A model generated the notes under the pieces. The model was given only the letters and a program-made list of their open reading frames with translations. It was not told the DNA's origin and ran no database searches. Positions 1-9,569 of a DNA stretch of 64,000 bases are shown piece by piece. Position 1 is the first letter of the stretch; the number at the start of each line of letters is the position of its first letter. Both the position numbers and the translations under genes were made by a program. Origin of the DNA: Luteimicrobium subarcticum. GTDB lineage: Bacteria; Actinomycetota; Actinomycetes; Actinomycetales; Cellulomonadaceae. The stretch lies in NCBI RefSeq assembly GCF_002798015.1, contig NZ_PGTZ01000010.1, positions 1 to 64,000 of the forward strand, read 5' to 3'.

Positions 1-113
1 ATCGCCGTCGCGACGTCCAGGTAGTCCCGACCACCCGCCAGCACCAGCACCGGATCACCCGGCGTCGGATCGATATCCAGACCCACCGGCGACCAATCGG
101 ACGGACGACTCAC
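1..113 (-). CDS. T7SS-type secreted protein, N-terminus only (possible polymorphic toxin)
   Basis: Only the first 37 codons lie in the window; the gene runs off the left edge. From a GTG at 113 the product begins VSRPSDWSPVGLDIDPTPGD and continues with DYLDVATAI. This resembles the opening of actinobacterial putative type VII-secreted proteins (SDWSPV...DPTPGDP...DYLDVA), which often carry C-terminal toxin domains. A GTG six codons upstream (131) is an alternative start, and neither has a convincing ribosome site. The reading frame stays open upstream as far as the XRE start codon at 524 (see pseudogene). Function rests on N-terminal resemblance only; the toxin part, if any, is outside the window. 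Confidence 0.55.
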   Translation of the reverse strand, partial: MSRPSDWSPVGLDIDPTPGDPVLVLAGGRDYLDVATA

Positions 114-276
114 CGCGAACGCCCCGTCCACCCCGTCGTCGGACGACGCCCCCTGCCGACCTGCATCCTCACGACCACGAACCGCCCCCTCCGTCGACCC
201 GCACCGTAGCCGGAGCCGGGCGCCGACGTCGATGGGGAGCACTCCCCTGTGGATGAGCGCCTCGAAGCGACGACGG

Positions 277-524
277 TCAGCCGGCGAGGCCCGCGACGAG
301 CTCGGTCGGGTCGCGCTCGAGCGCCCGAGCGATCTCGAACAGCGTCGACAACGCGCCCGGTCTGAGAGCCCGGACTCGAGCAGCTGGTAGTGGTTCCGGC
401 TCATCCCGGCGCGCTCTGCGGCCCGTTCCTGCGCGAGTCCCGCGGCGTCGCGCAGATCGCGCAGACGACGAGCGAACGCGAGCGCGAGCTCACGTTCGAT
501 CCTCGGCGACTCCTTGCAGGTCAT
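277..524 (-). pseudogene. Frameshifted XRE-family helix-turn-helix regulator
   Basis: From the ATG at 524 the frame gives a typical XRE start with ARRLRDLRDAAGLAQ, then the recognition-helix region MSRNHYQLLESGLSD. At about 350-372 the expected ending (ALSTLFEIARALERDPTEL, then VAGLAG and a TGA at 277-279) is found in another frame. The usual family link between ESGLSDR and the next helix is also shortened, so a small deletion with loss of frame is likely. The N-terminal frame instead reads on without a stop into the T7SS-type gene. Either a decayed regulator or an assembly indel; read-level checking would decide. Confidence 0.6.
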
Positions 525-545
525 GGCGTCGAAGACGGCAGAAGC

Positions 546-734
546 GTGCGCGAAGAAGTTCGTCCGGCACTGCTCGACGACATCCAGCCGAAGATCATGG
601 GCGCCGCAGACCAGCTCCGCACCAACCACCTGCCCCGACTGCCGGCCTGGTGCGACACGTGCGGGACGTGCGACCTGGTCGCGCTGTGCCGCGACCGGCC
701 CGAGGCGGACAGTGTCATGTACCTCAGCGCCTAG
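546..734 (+). CDS. Small Cys-containing hypothetical protein
   Basis: A 62-residue frame from GTG 546 to TAG 732-734. It shows strong actinobacterial third-position G/C bias from about 560 onward and ends with WCDTCGTCDLVALCRDRPE, a four-cysteine cluster that could bind metal. No family is recognised. The frame is open further upstream (to 390), but that part is antisense to the XRE coding segment, so I prefer the short form. It may be a remnant of a larger gene, since it lies between two damaged genes. Weak call. Confidence 0.3.
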   Translation: MREEVRPALLDDIQPKIMGAADQLRTNHLPRLPAWCDTCGTCDLVALCRDRPEADSVMYLSA

Positions 735-752
735 AGTTCGAGGACCAGCTGC

Positions 753-1700
753 CTACGACGCCGTGAGCACGCCCATCATGGGCCGGTTGATGAACAGGAC
801 CTGACGTCCCGCGCGGACCTCCTCGAGCACCCCGGCGGCGACGAGCCCTCGGAGCCACTTGACCGCCGTGGGCCGGGAGACGCCACACCGCTCGATCACC
901 TCGATCGACCGTGCGTACGGGTGCTCCATGAGCAGCGCCACGAGGTCGTGGTTCGCGGACCCCGCCACCTCACGCACCGCGTCGAGCACGCCCGCCTGGA
1001 CGTCCTCGATCCGGTCGATCAGCTCGCACGTGCGCGCAGCCACCGACCTCACGCCCTCGACGACGTAGAGCACCCACTCCTCCCACGCGCCGTCCGACGT
1101 GACGAGGCGCAGCAGCCGGTAGTACTCGTCCTTGTGCTCGATGAAGTACCGCGACAGGTACAGCAGCGGGAGGTGGAGCAGCCCGGCATCGCACAGCATC
1201 AGGACGTTCATGATCCGACCGGTCCGGCCGTTGCCGTCCGTGAACGGGTGAATCGCCTCGAACTGGTAGTGGGCGACGGCCATCCGGACGAGCGGGTCGA
1301 GGTCTGAGGGCTCGTTGAGAAAGGTCGACCAGTTGTCGAGCAGCCCACCCAGCGCCTCGCGGCCGGCCGGCGGCGTGTGGACGCGGCGACGGCTCGCGGG
1401 GTCCCCGATGAAGACCTCGCCGCGGCGCACCCCCTCGTCGTGGCCACGGATGATCGCGCACACGCCGGACGCCGTCGATGCCGTGAGCGGGCGACGTCCC
1501 AGCTGGTCGTGGCCCCACCGCAGCGCGGACCGGTATCGCAACGCCTCACGCGCGGCGGGACTCGCGGTCGGCTCCGACGCGGCCGCGGAGAACAGCTCGT
1601 CAGTGGTGGTGACGATGTTCTCGATCTCGGAGCTCGCCTGCGCCTCGAGCAGGCCGACCGGGCCCCTGTCCCTCGCCGACCGGGTGCCTGTCCACCGCAT
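753..1700 (-). CDS. Fic family AMPylase-type protein, 5'-truncated
   Basis: 315 residues. The central Fic motif HPFTDGNGRTGR supplies the catalytic His and the Asp/Glu, Gly and Arg residues used to transfer AMP to hydroxyl groups of target proteins. Near the N-terminus SSEIEN matches the inhibitory-helix motif (S/T)xxxE(G/N), so this is a self-inhibited class II type. A winged-helix domain follows at the C-terminus (about 250-315). Related proteins usually carry about 50-60 more N-terminal residues (the rest of the Fic_N domain) before SSEIEN. Here an in-frame TGA stands three codons before the ATG, and the 5' end falls inside an inverted repeat, so the gene looks truncated by rearrangement. 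The catalytic core is intact. Confidence 0.85.
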   Translation of the reverse strand: MRWTGTRSARDRGPVGLLEAQASSEIENIVTTTDELFSAAASEPTASPAAREALRYRSALRWGHDQLGRRPLTASTASGVCAIIRGHDEGVRRGEVFIGDPASRRRVHTPPAGREALGGLLDNWSTFLNEPSDLDPLVRMAVAHYQFEAIHPFTDGNGRTGRIMNVLMLCDAGLLHLPLLYLSRYFIEHKDEYYRLLRLVTSDGAWEEWVLYVVEGVRSVAARTCELIDRIEDVQAGVLDAVREVAGSANHDLVALLMEHPYARSIEVIERCGVSRPTAVKWLRGLVAAGVLEEVRAGRQVLFINRPMMGVLTAS

Positions 1701-1734
1701 GAAGCGTCATACGGCGGATAGACACCCGGTCGGC
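1675..1734. repeat. Imperfect inverted repeat across the Fic gene start
   Basis: Arms 1675-1697 and 1712-1734 are 23 nt each and complementary at 20 of 23 positions, with a 14-nt loop that contains the Fic start codon. The right arm ends seven bases before the asd stop codon. It could act as a terminator for asd read on the plus side or minus side, but there is no T tract. It also marks the place where the Fic gene loses its normal 5' end. Confidence 0.6.
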
Positions 1735-1740
1735 AGCTGG

Positions 1741-2868
<1,128 letters not shown>

Positions 2869-2895
2869 TCAGTTCCTTCCGTTCGACCCGGCGCC

Positions 2896-4242
2896 TCAGC
2901 GCCCGGTCCCCCCGTAGACGACGGCCTCGTCGGTGTCCGAGTCCAGCTCGAACGCACTGTGCACGGCCCGCACGGCGTCGTCGAGGTCGTCGGCGCGGGT
3001 CACGACGGAGATGCGGATCTCCGACGTGGAGATCATCTCGATGTTGATGCCGGCGTCGCGCAGGGCGCCGAACAGCCGCGCCGAGACGCCCGGGTGGGAC
3101 TTCATACCGGCGCCGACGAGCGACAGCTTGCCGATCTGGTCGTCGTACTGCAGGGAGTCGAAGCGGATCTCCTCCTGGATGCGCGACAAGGCCGACAGGG
3201 CGGCCGCGCCGTCCCCGTCCGGGAGGGTGAACGAGATGTCGGTGAGGCCGGTCCGGGCGACCGACACGTTCTGCACGATCATGTCGATGTTCGCGCCGGA
3301 GCCCGCGACGACCTCGAAGATGCGCGCGGCCGTGCCGGGCACGTCGGGCACCCCGACGACCGTGATCTTGGCCTCGGAGCGGTCGTGGGCGACGCCGGAG
3401 ATGATCGGTGCTTCCATGACGAGCTCCTCGGGGACTGCGCTGCTGCTGGGGTCGGTGGGCTGGGCGAGGGCGGCGACGGGGGCGCCCAGGGGGTGCGTCG
3501 TGCCGGACACGAACGTGCCCTCCTTGCCGGAGAACGACGACCGCACGTGGATGGGCACGCCGTAGCGGCGGCCGTACTCGACGCACCGCAGGGCGAGGAC
3601 CTTCGCCCCGGACGCGGCGAGCTCGAGCATCTCCTCGTAGGTGATGCGGTCGATCTTGCGCGCCGCCGGGACGATGCGCGGGTCGGCGGTGAACACGCCG
3701 TCGACGTCCGTGTAGATCTCGCAGACGTCGGCACCGAGGCCGGCCGCGAGCGCCACGGCGGTCGTGTCGGAGCCGCCGCGCCCGAGCGTCGTCACGTCGT
3801 TGGTCGACTCGGTGACGCCCTGGAACCCGGCGACGATCGCGACCTGACCGCGCTCCACGGTCTCGCGGATGCGGTGCGGCACGACGTCGACGATGCGCGC
3901 CTTGCCGTGGACGGCGTCGGTGATGACGCCGGCCTGCTGCCCGGTGAACGACTTGGCCTTCACGCCGAGGTTGTTGATCGCCATCGCGAGCAGCGACATC
4001 GAGATGCGCTCACCGGCGGTGAGGAGGATGTCGAGCTCGCGCTGCGGCGGGAGGGGGGTGACCTGCTGGGCGAGGTCGAGGAGCTCGTCGGTCGTGTCGC
4101 CCATGGCGGACACCACGACGACGACGTCGTTCCCTGCTCGCCGGGTGGCGGCGATGCGCTTCGCCACCCGCTTGACGGACTCGGCGTCGGCCACCGAGGA
4201 CCCGCCGAACTTCTGCACGATGAGTGCCACTGGATGCTCCAT
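2896..4242 (-). CDS. lysC: Aspartate kinase
   Basis: 448 residues. Phosphorylates aspartate, the committed step of the aspartate amino-acid family. The kinase domain opens with [15 protein letters not shown]; two ACT domains follow in the C-terminal third (around [14 protein letters not shown] and [14 protein letters not shown]), the usual site of lysine/threonine feedback. I start at ATG 4242 with GGAGG ten bases upstream; GTG 4230, giving the family-typical VALIVQK start, is an alternative. The ACT part is often also made separately as a beta subunit from an internal start, which I cannot confirm here. Followed by asd. Confidence 0.96.
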   Translation of the reverse strand: MEHPVALIVQKFGGSSVADAESVKRVAKRIAATRRAGNDVVVVVSAMGDTTDELLDLAQQVTPLPPQRELDILLTAGERISMSLLAMAINNLGVKAKSFTGQQAGVITDAVHGKARIVDVVPHRIRETVERGQVAIVAGFQGVTESTNDVTTLGRGGSDTTAVALAAGLGADVCEIYTDVDGVFTADPRIVPAARKIDRITYEEMLELAASGAKVLALRCVEYGRRYGVPIHVRSSFSGKEGTFVSGTTHPLGAPVAALAQPTDPSSSAVPEELVMEAPIISGVAHDRSEAKITVVGVPDVPGTAARIFEVVAGSGANIDMIVQNVSVARTGLTDISFTLPDGDGAAALSALSRIQEEIRFDSLQYDDQIGKLSLVGAGMKSHPGVSARLFGALRDAGINIEMISTSEIRISVVTRADDLDDAVRAVHSAFELDSDTDEAVVYGGTGR

Positions 4243-4342
4243 GTGTCGCCGGCCTCCGTCTGTCTCAACGGCCCGCCGGGTGCTTGTGGTTGCCCGCCCA
4301 TGGTAGACGCCCCGTCCGGCGAACCGGGGGGCCGCCCGCGTG

Positions 4343-4364
4343 GTGGACGTATCACGTCGTCCAC
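4343..4364. promoter_or_regulatory. Inverted repeat between lysC and the divergent hypothetical gene
   Basis: GTGGACG (4343-4349) and CGTCCAC (4358-4364) form a perfect 7-bp inverted repeat with an 8-bp centre in the 181-bp divergent spacer. Operator or short hairpin; no regulator is assigned. A lysine riboswitch was looked for and not seen. Confidence 0.35.
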
Positions 4365-4423
4365 GGCCGACCTCCTTCGGGGCGACGGCGTCCACCTGGG
4401 ACGCCCGGACCTCGGAGGCTGCC

Positions 4424-5011
4424 GTGAACCCACTCCCCGAGCCGGTCGGCCGCACGGCGCCCGACCTGGTCGTCACCCCGCTCCCCCGGTTCCCGCTGCC
4501 GGCACCCCGCCTGACGGTGACCACCACGAGCCGCGTCTACGGCCCGCGGACGCAGCCCGTCGACCGCGACACGGGCGGGTGCGGGACGTACCCCTACGGC
4601 ACCTGGGTGATGTACACGACCGCCGAGGTCGCACTGGCGGGCCTCGGCCCCACGGTGCTGGCGCCGACGGAGGTCCGGTGGAGCGCCGGGAACCACCCGT
4701 TGCACGGTCCGACGAGCGCGGTCGGTGTCAGCACGACCACCCCGGAGGGCAACACGGGAGCACAGGTGATCGTGGACTACACGGTCGGGTCGGCAGGGGT
4801 GCGGTTCGGCGTGCGCAGCGCCGGCTCGGAGCCTGCGATCGTGCCGGTGACGGCCGAGGTGGTGTTCGTGGGCGGGTCGTCCCGGACGCTGAGCGCGACG
4901 TTCGCGGTGCACCCCGACCTGGTCGGGTTCCTCCCGGACGACGCCCTCGAGATCTCGCTCTGCGAGGCCCGGCGACGGCTCCGGCAGCGCCCGGTCGAGC
5001 GGCTCGGCTAG
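4424..5011 (+). CDS. Hypothetical protein
   Basis: 195 residues from GTG 4424, chosen because GGAGG lies about five bases upstream; the longer frame from 4340 has no such site. No domain recognised. The sequence is rich in Thr, Val, Pro and Gly with beta-strand-like stretches and three cysteines, and has no signal peptide or membrane helix. It is divergent to lysC and its stop overlaps the stop of the convergent permease gene by 4 bp. Confidence 0.6.
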   Translation: MNPLPEPVGRTAPDLVVTPLPRFPLPAPRLTVTTTSRVYGPRTQPVDRDTGGCGTYPYGTWVMYTTAEVALAGLGPTVLAPTEVRWSAGNHPLHGPTSAVGVSTTTPEGNTGAQVIVDYTVGSAGVRFGVRSAGSEPAIVPVTAEVVFVGGSSRTLSATFAVHPDLVGFLPDDALEISLCEARRRLRQRPVERLG

Positions 5012-5778
5012 CCTCGGCCGGCCAGCAGGTCCCACCCGAGCTTGCAGACGAGCGCGCTCACGACGACGACGAACACCATCCGGACGAACCCGCTGCCCTT
5101 CGCGACGGCCGTCCGGGCGCCGAGGTAGCCGCCGAGGAGGTTCGCGACGCCGACGGCGAGGCCGAGCCCCCACACGACCGCGCCGTACGGCACGAAGAAG
5201 CACAGCGCGCCCGCGTTGGTCGCGAGGTTGACGATCTTCGCGATCGCGGACGCGGGCAGGAACGCGTACCCGAGCACGCTGACGCACGCGAGCACGAGGA
5301 ACGTGCCGGTGCCCGGCCCGAGCATCCCGTCGTAGGTGCCGACGACGAGCCCGATGCCCGCCGCGGCCCACCGATGGCCGTTCCCGGTCCAGCGCAGGTC
5401 GGTCCGCGCCCCGAGCCGCGGCCTCGCGACCGTGTACACGAGCACGCCCACGAGGACGACGAGGATGATCGGCTCGAACGCGTCCGCGGGGATGTGCGAG
5501 GCGACGGCCGCACCGCCGACCGCTCCGACGAACGCCGTCGCCGCCATGGGGGCCGCGGTGCGCAGGTCGGGGCCCACCCGGCGGTAGTAGGTCGCCGCCG
5601 ATACCGACGTCCCCATGATCGCGGCGAGCTTGTTCGTCGCGAGCGCCTGGACGGGCGTGATGCCGGGCACGAGCAGCAGCGCCGGCAGTTGGACCAGCCC
5701 GCCGCCGCCGACGACGGCGTCGACCCAGCCCGCGGTGAGGCCCGCGAGGACGAGCAGCGCGAGCGTCCACCTGTCCAT
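5008..5778 (-). CDS. TauE/SafE family membrane permease
   Basis: 256 residues, seven to eight hydrophobic segments. The opening AGLTAGWVDAVVGGGGLVQLPALLL and ALATNKLAAIMGT are the repeated family signature, seen again in weaker form as GTYDGMLGPGTGTF and KIVNLATNAGAL. Members export sulfite, sulfoacetate or related small anions; the substrate here is unknown. The start at ATG 5778 fits the family; an upstream extension to 5922 would add a repeat-encoded head (VLPAVLPAVLP) and is not favoured. Convergent with the hypothetical gene. Confidence 0.88.
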   Translation of the reverse strand: MDRWTLALLVLAGLTAGWVDAVVGGGGLVQLPALLLVPGITPVQALATNKLAAIMGTSVSAATYYRRVGPDLRTAAPMAATAFVGAVGGAAVASHIPADAFEPIILVVLVGVLVYTVARPRLGARTDLRWTGNGHRWAAAGIGLVVGTYDGMLGPGTGTFLVLACVSVLGYAFLPASAIAKIVNLATNAGALCFFVPYGAVVWGLGLAVGVANLLGGYLGARTAVAKGSGFVRMVFVVVVSALVCKLGWDLLAGRG

Positions 5779-5824
5779 GGACAGACCGCCGCCGACCCCG
5801 ACGCCGCCGGCGAGGTGGATCCCC

Positions 5825-5860
5825 GGGAGCACGGCGGGGAGCACGGCGGGGAGCACGGCG
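5825..5860. repeat. Three tandem 12-bp repeats
   Basis: Three exact copies of GGGAGCACGGCG lie 47 bp upstream of the TauE-type gene's start. They fall in its leader or, if the longer start is used, in its coding frame. Possible slippage locus. Confidence 0.7.
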
Positions 5861-5989
5861 GACGGTAGGGGCACGGACCCATGCCACCACAGCCACCGTC
5901 GTCCGCGAGAATCCGCGCACACAGGTTCGCCACAGGACGTGCCGCGAACGTGCGCCCGCGGACCGCGATGAAGCCTCTACATTCCGGAC

Positions 5990-6973
5990 ATGACCGAAGC
6001 TCCGGCGCCGCCGCAGATGCCGTCCGCTCCCCCTCCGGCGCCAGACCGTGGCTCGTCCGCCGACGGGATCGTCGCGCGGGGGCTGCGCCGGACCTTCGGC
6101 TCCGTGGTCGCCGTCGACGACATGACGTTCACGGCCCGGCCGGGCGCCGTGACGGCGCTCGTAGGCCCGAACGGGGCCGGCAAGACCACCCTGCTGCTCA
6201 TGCTCGCAGGCCTGCTCGTCCCGGACGCAGGGAGCCTGAGAGTCGGCGGGCACGACCCCGTCACCGACGGTGTCGAGGCGCGCCGTCGCACCGGTTGGAT
6301 GCCGGACGTGTTCGGCACCTGGGACTCGCTCACCGCCCGGGAGGTGCTCACGACGTTCGGCGCCGCCTACTTCGTCGACCGCGACGCCGCGGCCGCGCGG
6401 GCCGACGAGCTCCTCGCGACCGTCCACCTCACCGAGCTCGCCGACGCCCCCGCGCACGTCCTGTCCCGCGGCCAGAAGCAGCGTCTCGGGCTCGCCCGGG
6501 CGCTCGTCCACGACCCGCAGGTGCTCCTTCTCGACGAGCCGGCGAGCGGCCTGGACCCGCGCTCGCGCGTCGACCTGCGAGTGCTGCTGCGCTCCCTCGC
6601 CGAGCAGGGACGCACGGTGCTGGTCTCGAGCCACGTGCTGACCGAGCTCGACGAGCTGGCCGACGACGCCGTGTTCGTCTCGCGCGGACGCACGGTGCGC
6701 GCCGAGTCGGTCGCGGGGGCCGCGACCGGTCTGCGGCGCTGGCGCCTGCAGGCGCTCGACGCCGTGCCCCTCGCCGCGTTCCTGACGCAGGCGGGCGTGC
6801 CGTTCGAGGCGGCGGCCGACGACGGCTCGGTGCTCGTCGCCCTCGACGGCGACCCCTCTGCGGCCGCGCTGCTGCGCGACCTCGTCCTCGCGGGCGTGCG
6901 GCTCGTGTCCGCGGCCCCCGCCGGGGGCGCGCTCGAACAGGTCTACCTCTCGCTCGAGGAGGAGCGCCGGTGA
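5990..6973 (+). CDS. ABC transporter ATP-binding protein
   Basis: 327 residues. A 25-residue Pro/Ala-rich head is followed by one ATPase domain: Walker A GPNGAGKTT, signature LSRGQKQRLG, Walker B VLLLDEPASGLDP and switch His in SSHV. The tail (about 230-327) is the extra domain common in drug- and bacteriocin-exporting ABC-2 systems. Its TGA overlaps the GTG of the permease gene (GTGA), so the two are translationally coupled and form one exporter. Substrate unknown. The signature reads LSRGQ rather than LSGGQ. Confidence 0.9.
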   Translation: MTEAPAPPQMPSAPPPAPDRGSSADGIVARGLRRTFGSVVAVDDMTFTARPGAVTALVGPNGAGKTTLLLMLAGLLVPDAGSLRVGGHDPVTDGVEARRRTGWMPDVFGTWDSLTAREVLTTFGAAYFVDRDAAAARADELLATVHLTELADAPAHVLSRGQKQRLGLARALVHDPQVLLLDEPASGLDPRSRVDLRVLLRSLAEQGRTVLVSSHVLTELDELADDAVFVSRGRTVRAESVAGAATGLRRWRLQALDAVPLAAFLTQAGVPFEAAADDGSVLVALDGDPSAAALLRDLVLAGVRLVSAAPAGGALEQVYLSLEEERR

Positions 6974-8232
6974 ACGCCGCCGTCACCGTCCAGACCGACG
7001 GGGGCGCCGACGGCGCGACCGCCCCGTCCGCCCACGCTCCCCGTCCCCGCACCCCCGGCACGTGGACGCTGCGGCGACGCGGTCTCGCCACCGTGTGCGC
7101 GCTCGAGCTGCGTCAGCGCGTCCGCTCGACACGGTGGCGGATCGCCCTCCTCGCGTGGTTCCTCGTCGTCGGGCTCGTCACCGTCCTCGCGTTCACCGCG
7201 AGCGCCGCCGTCCTCGGGGACGACCGTGAGACCGGGCTCCACGCCGTGGCCGACGGCGGCACGCTCAGCCCGGGCTTCGAGCGCGGGCCCCTGATCTTCG
7301 GGCTCGTCGTGTTCTTCGTGCTGCTGGCCGGGCTGCTCGTCGCTCCGACGCTCAGCGCGGGCGCGGTGAACGGCGACCGGACGTCCGGGACGCTCGCGAT
7401 CCTCCAGGTGACGCTCCTGAGCCCGGCCGAGATCGTCGTCGGCAAGCTGCTCGCCGGCTGGGTGGCCGCCCTCGCGTTCCTCGTCGCGGCGCTGCCGTTC
7501 GTCCTGGTGTCGGTGGCGGCAGGCGGCGTCGGGATCGGTTCGCTCGTCACGACTCTGGCGCTGCTCGTCGTGCTGCTCGGGGTGGTGTGCGCGCTCGGGA
7601 TCGGGTTCTCCGCGCTCGTGTCGCGCACGACCGCGTCGGCCCTGCTGACCTACCTGACGGTCCTCGGGCTCGTGGTCGGCACCGTCATCGTGTTCGGACT
7701 GACGTTCCCGCTCGTGACGCAGGACGACCAGGTCCGTGTCCGCGACTGGTCGAGCGTCTCGTCGGACGCCTACCCGCAGACGGACGCCGACGGCACGACG
7801 GTGTGGATCGACCCCGAGACCGGCGACGAGGTCGACGAGCCGTCCACCTCGCAGAAGTGCGCCTGGTCCACGGAGACGGAGTCGCGCGCGCACACCGAGC
7901 GGACCTGGTGGCTCCTCGCGCCGAACCCGTTCGTGATCGTCGCGGACGCCGCTCCGACCTCACCGTCGAACGTCTGGTTCGGCACGGTCGACCCGCTGCG
8001 CGCCATCCGGGACGGCGTGCGCGAGGCGCGGTCCGGGCCGGACGACGGCCACGAGGAGTGCGGCCCCGGGGCCATCGTGCGCGCGGACCGCAGCACACCG
8101 TCGTCCGGCGCGGCCGTGTGGCCGTGGGGGCTCGCGTTCGACGTGCTCCTCGGGGCCGGGGCGGTCGCGCTCGCCGTGCGGCGGCTGCGCGTACCGCAGC
8201 AGAACCTGCCCCGGGGCACCCGCGTCGCCTGA
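6970..8232 (+). CDS. ABC-2 type transporter permease
   Basis: 420 residues, start GTG in the GTGA overlap with the ATPase gene. About six membrane segments: one near 58-78, one near 109-128, a run of four between about 155 and 250, and a last one near 385-405. A large soluble loop between about 252 and 380 is rich in Asp and carries two cysteines, probably outside the membrane. The GDRTSGTLAIL stretch is typical of ABC-2 permeases. Partner of the preceding ATPase. Confidence 0.85.
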   Translation: MNAAVTVQTDGGADGATAPSAHAPRPRTPGTWTLRRRGLATVCALELRQRVRSTRWRIALLAWFLVVGLVTVLAFTASAAVLGDDRETGLHAVADGGTLSPGFERGPLIFGLVVFFVLLAGLLVAPTLSAGAVNGDRTSGTLAILQVTLLSPAEIVVGKLLAGWVAALAFLVAALPFVLVSVAAGGVGIGSLVTTLALLVVLLGVVCALGIGFSALVSRTTASALLTYLTVLGLVVGTVIVFGLTFPLVTQDDQVRVRDWSSVSSDAYPQTDADGTTVWIDPETGDEVDEPSTSQKCAWSTETESRAHTERTWWLLAPNPFVIVADAAPTSPSNVWFGTVDPLRAIRDGVREARSGPDDGHEECGPGAIVRADRSTPSSGAAVWPWGLAFDVLLGAGAVALAVRRLRVPQQNLPRGTRVA

Positions 8233-8289
8233 CGACGCGGGACGGACGGCCGGGTACGACGCGTCAGCCGACGTGAGCCGCAGGGGGTC

Positions 8290-8937
8290 TCACGCCTGCA
8301 GCGCGTCGTACTCGGCCTCGGCGGCGACGTCGTCCTCGACGTCCAGCCGGATGTGGCACAGCACGAGCTGGAGCATGCGCAGCGCCGACGACGCCCGCTC
8401 GCCCCAGCTCGACAGGTAGGAGAACTGCCACCACCAGAGCGCCTCGAGGACGTCGCCGGCGTCGTAGTGCGCGAGGCCCTGCTGGAGCGCCGCGGTGACG
8501 GTCGCGAGGTCACCGGACAGGCTCGCCCGCCCGACCTCCTCACCGAGCACCGGGTCGACGACCTCCGCGTACTCGTCGAAGCCCTCGAGGGCTTCTGCCA
8601 GGCCGATCCGCAGCGTGTCGAGGTCGGCGTCCGGGCCCGTGTCGGGCTCGTAGCGCAAGGGCGGGACGACGTCGACCATCGCCCCCAGGCGGGCACCCGA
8701 GGCCAGCAGGTCGGACGTCGCGAGCAGCAGCACCGGGAACGTCGCCTCCGGAGCGGTGCGGGACGCGATCTGCCCGACCGTCGCGACGAACGCCCCGGCG
8801 TGCGCGGCGACCGAGCGGGCGATCGTGTCGAGGTCGGCCTCGGGCGCACCCGCCTCGGCGGCGAGCACCGCCGCCACGTCGTCCTCGGACGCCGGGACCC
8901 CCTCGAGCCCCGTCACGAACTCCTGCTCGTCAGGCAC
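8290..8937 (-). CDS. DUF5063 domain protein
   Basis: 215 residues, all-helical and acidic, with [22 protein letters not shown] near the end. This family is habitually encoded next to recR in actinobacteria; the biochemical role is not known. Its start overlaps the recR stop by 8 bp on the same strand, indicating coupled translation. It is convergent with the ABC permease gene. Confidence 0.85.
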   Translation of the reverse strand: MPDEQEFVTGLEGVPASEDDVAAVLAAEAGAPEADLDTIARSVAAHAGAFVATVGQIASRTAPEATFPVLLLATSDLLASGARLGAMVDVVPPLRYEPDTGPDADLDTLRIGLAEALEGFDEYAEVVDPVLGEEVGRASLSGDLATVTAALQQGLAHYDAGDVLEALWWWQFSYLSSWGERASSALRMLQLVLCHIRLDVEDDVAAEAEYDALQA

Positions 8938-9529
8938 CCACGACCCTCCTGCCCTCGAACGCTCGACCGAGCGTCACCTCGTCCGCGTACTCCAAGTCTC
9001 CGCCCACGGGCAGCCCGGACGCGAGGCGGGTGACGCGGAGCCCCATCGGGCCCATGAGCCGCGACAGGTACGTGGCGGTCGCCTCGCCCTCCACGTTGGG
9101 GTCGGTCGCGAGGATGACCTCGGTGACGGAGCCGTCCGCGAGCCGGCTCAGCAGCTCCTTGATGCGCAGGTCGTCCGGGCCGACGCTCTCGATCGGGTTG
9201 ATGGCCCCGCCGAGCACGTGGTACCTGCCCCGGAACTCGCGGGTGCGCTCGATCGCGACGACGTCCTTGGGCTCCTCGACGACGCAGATGACCGACACGT
9301 CCCGGCGCGGGTCACGGCAGACGCGGCACAGGTCGTCCTCGGAGACGTTCCCGCACACCTCGCAGAACCGCACCCGCTCCTTGACCTGCGTGAGCGCGTC
9401 CGTCAGGCGGCGCACGTCCGCGGCGTCCGACGCCAGCAGGTGGAACGCGATCCGCTGCGCGCTCTTGGGCCCGACACCGGGAAGTCGGCCGAGCTCGTCG
9501 ATGAGGTCCTGGACAGCGCCTTCGTACAC
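8930..9529 (-). CDS. recR: Recombination protein RecR
   Basis: 199 residues, the full family length. An N-terminal helix-hairpin-helix ([17 protein letters not shown]), a four-cysteine zinc finger (CEVCGN...CRVCRD, about 57-75) and a Toprim domain beginning [16 protein letters not shown] are all present. RecR with RecF/RecO loads RecA at single-strand gaps. Cotranscribed behind dnaX (41 bp gap), the usual bacterial order. Confidence 0.97.
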   Translation of the reverse strand: MYEGAVQDLIDELGRLPGVGPKSAQRIAFHLLASDAADVRRLTDALTQVKERVRFCEVCGNVSEDDLCRVCRDPRRDVSVICVVEEPKDVVAIERTREFRGRYHVLGGAINPIESVGPDDLRIKELLSRLADGSVTEVILATDPNVEGEATATYLSRLMGPMGLRVTRLASGLPVGGDLEYADEVTLGRAFEGRRVVGA

Positions 9530-9569
9530 CCCGTCAGCCTACGGGCTGGGGGTGTCACACGGGTCACGG

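Noticed and set aside
1712-1734. Simple rho-independent terminator
   Set aside because: The stem is good but has no T tract and includes the Fic start codon, so I list it as a repeat instead.
4243-4423. Lysine riboswitch upstream of lysC
   Set aside because: No matching conserved junction, only a 7-bp inverted repeat.
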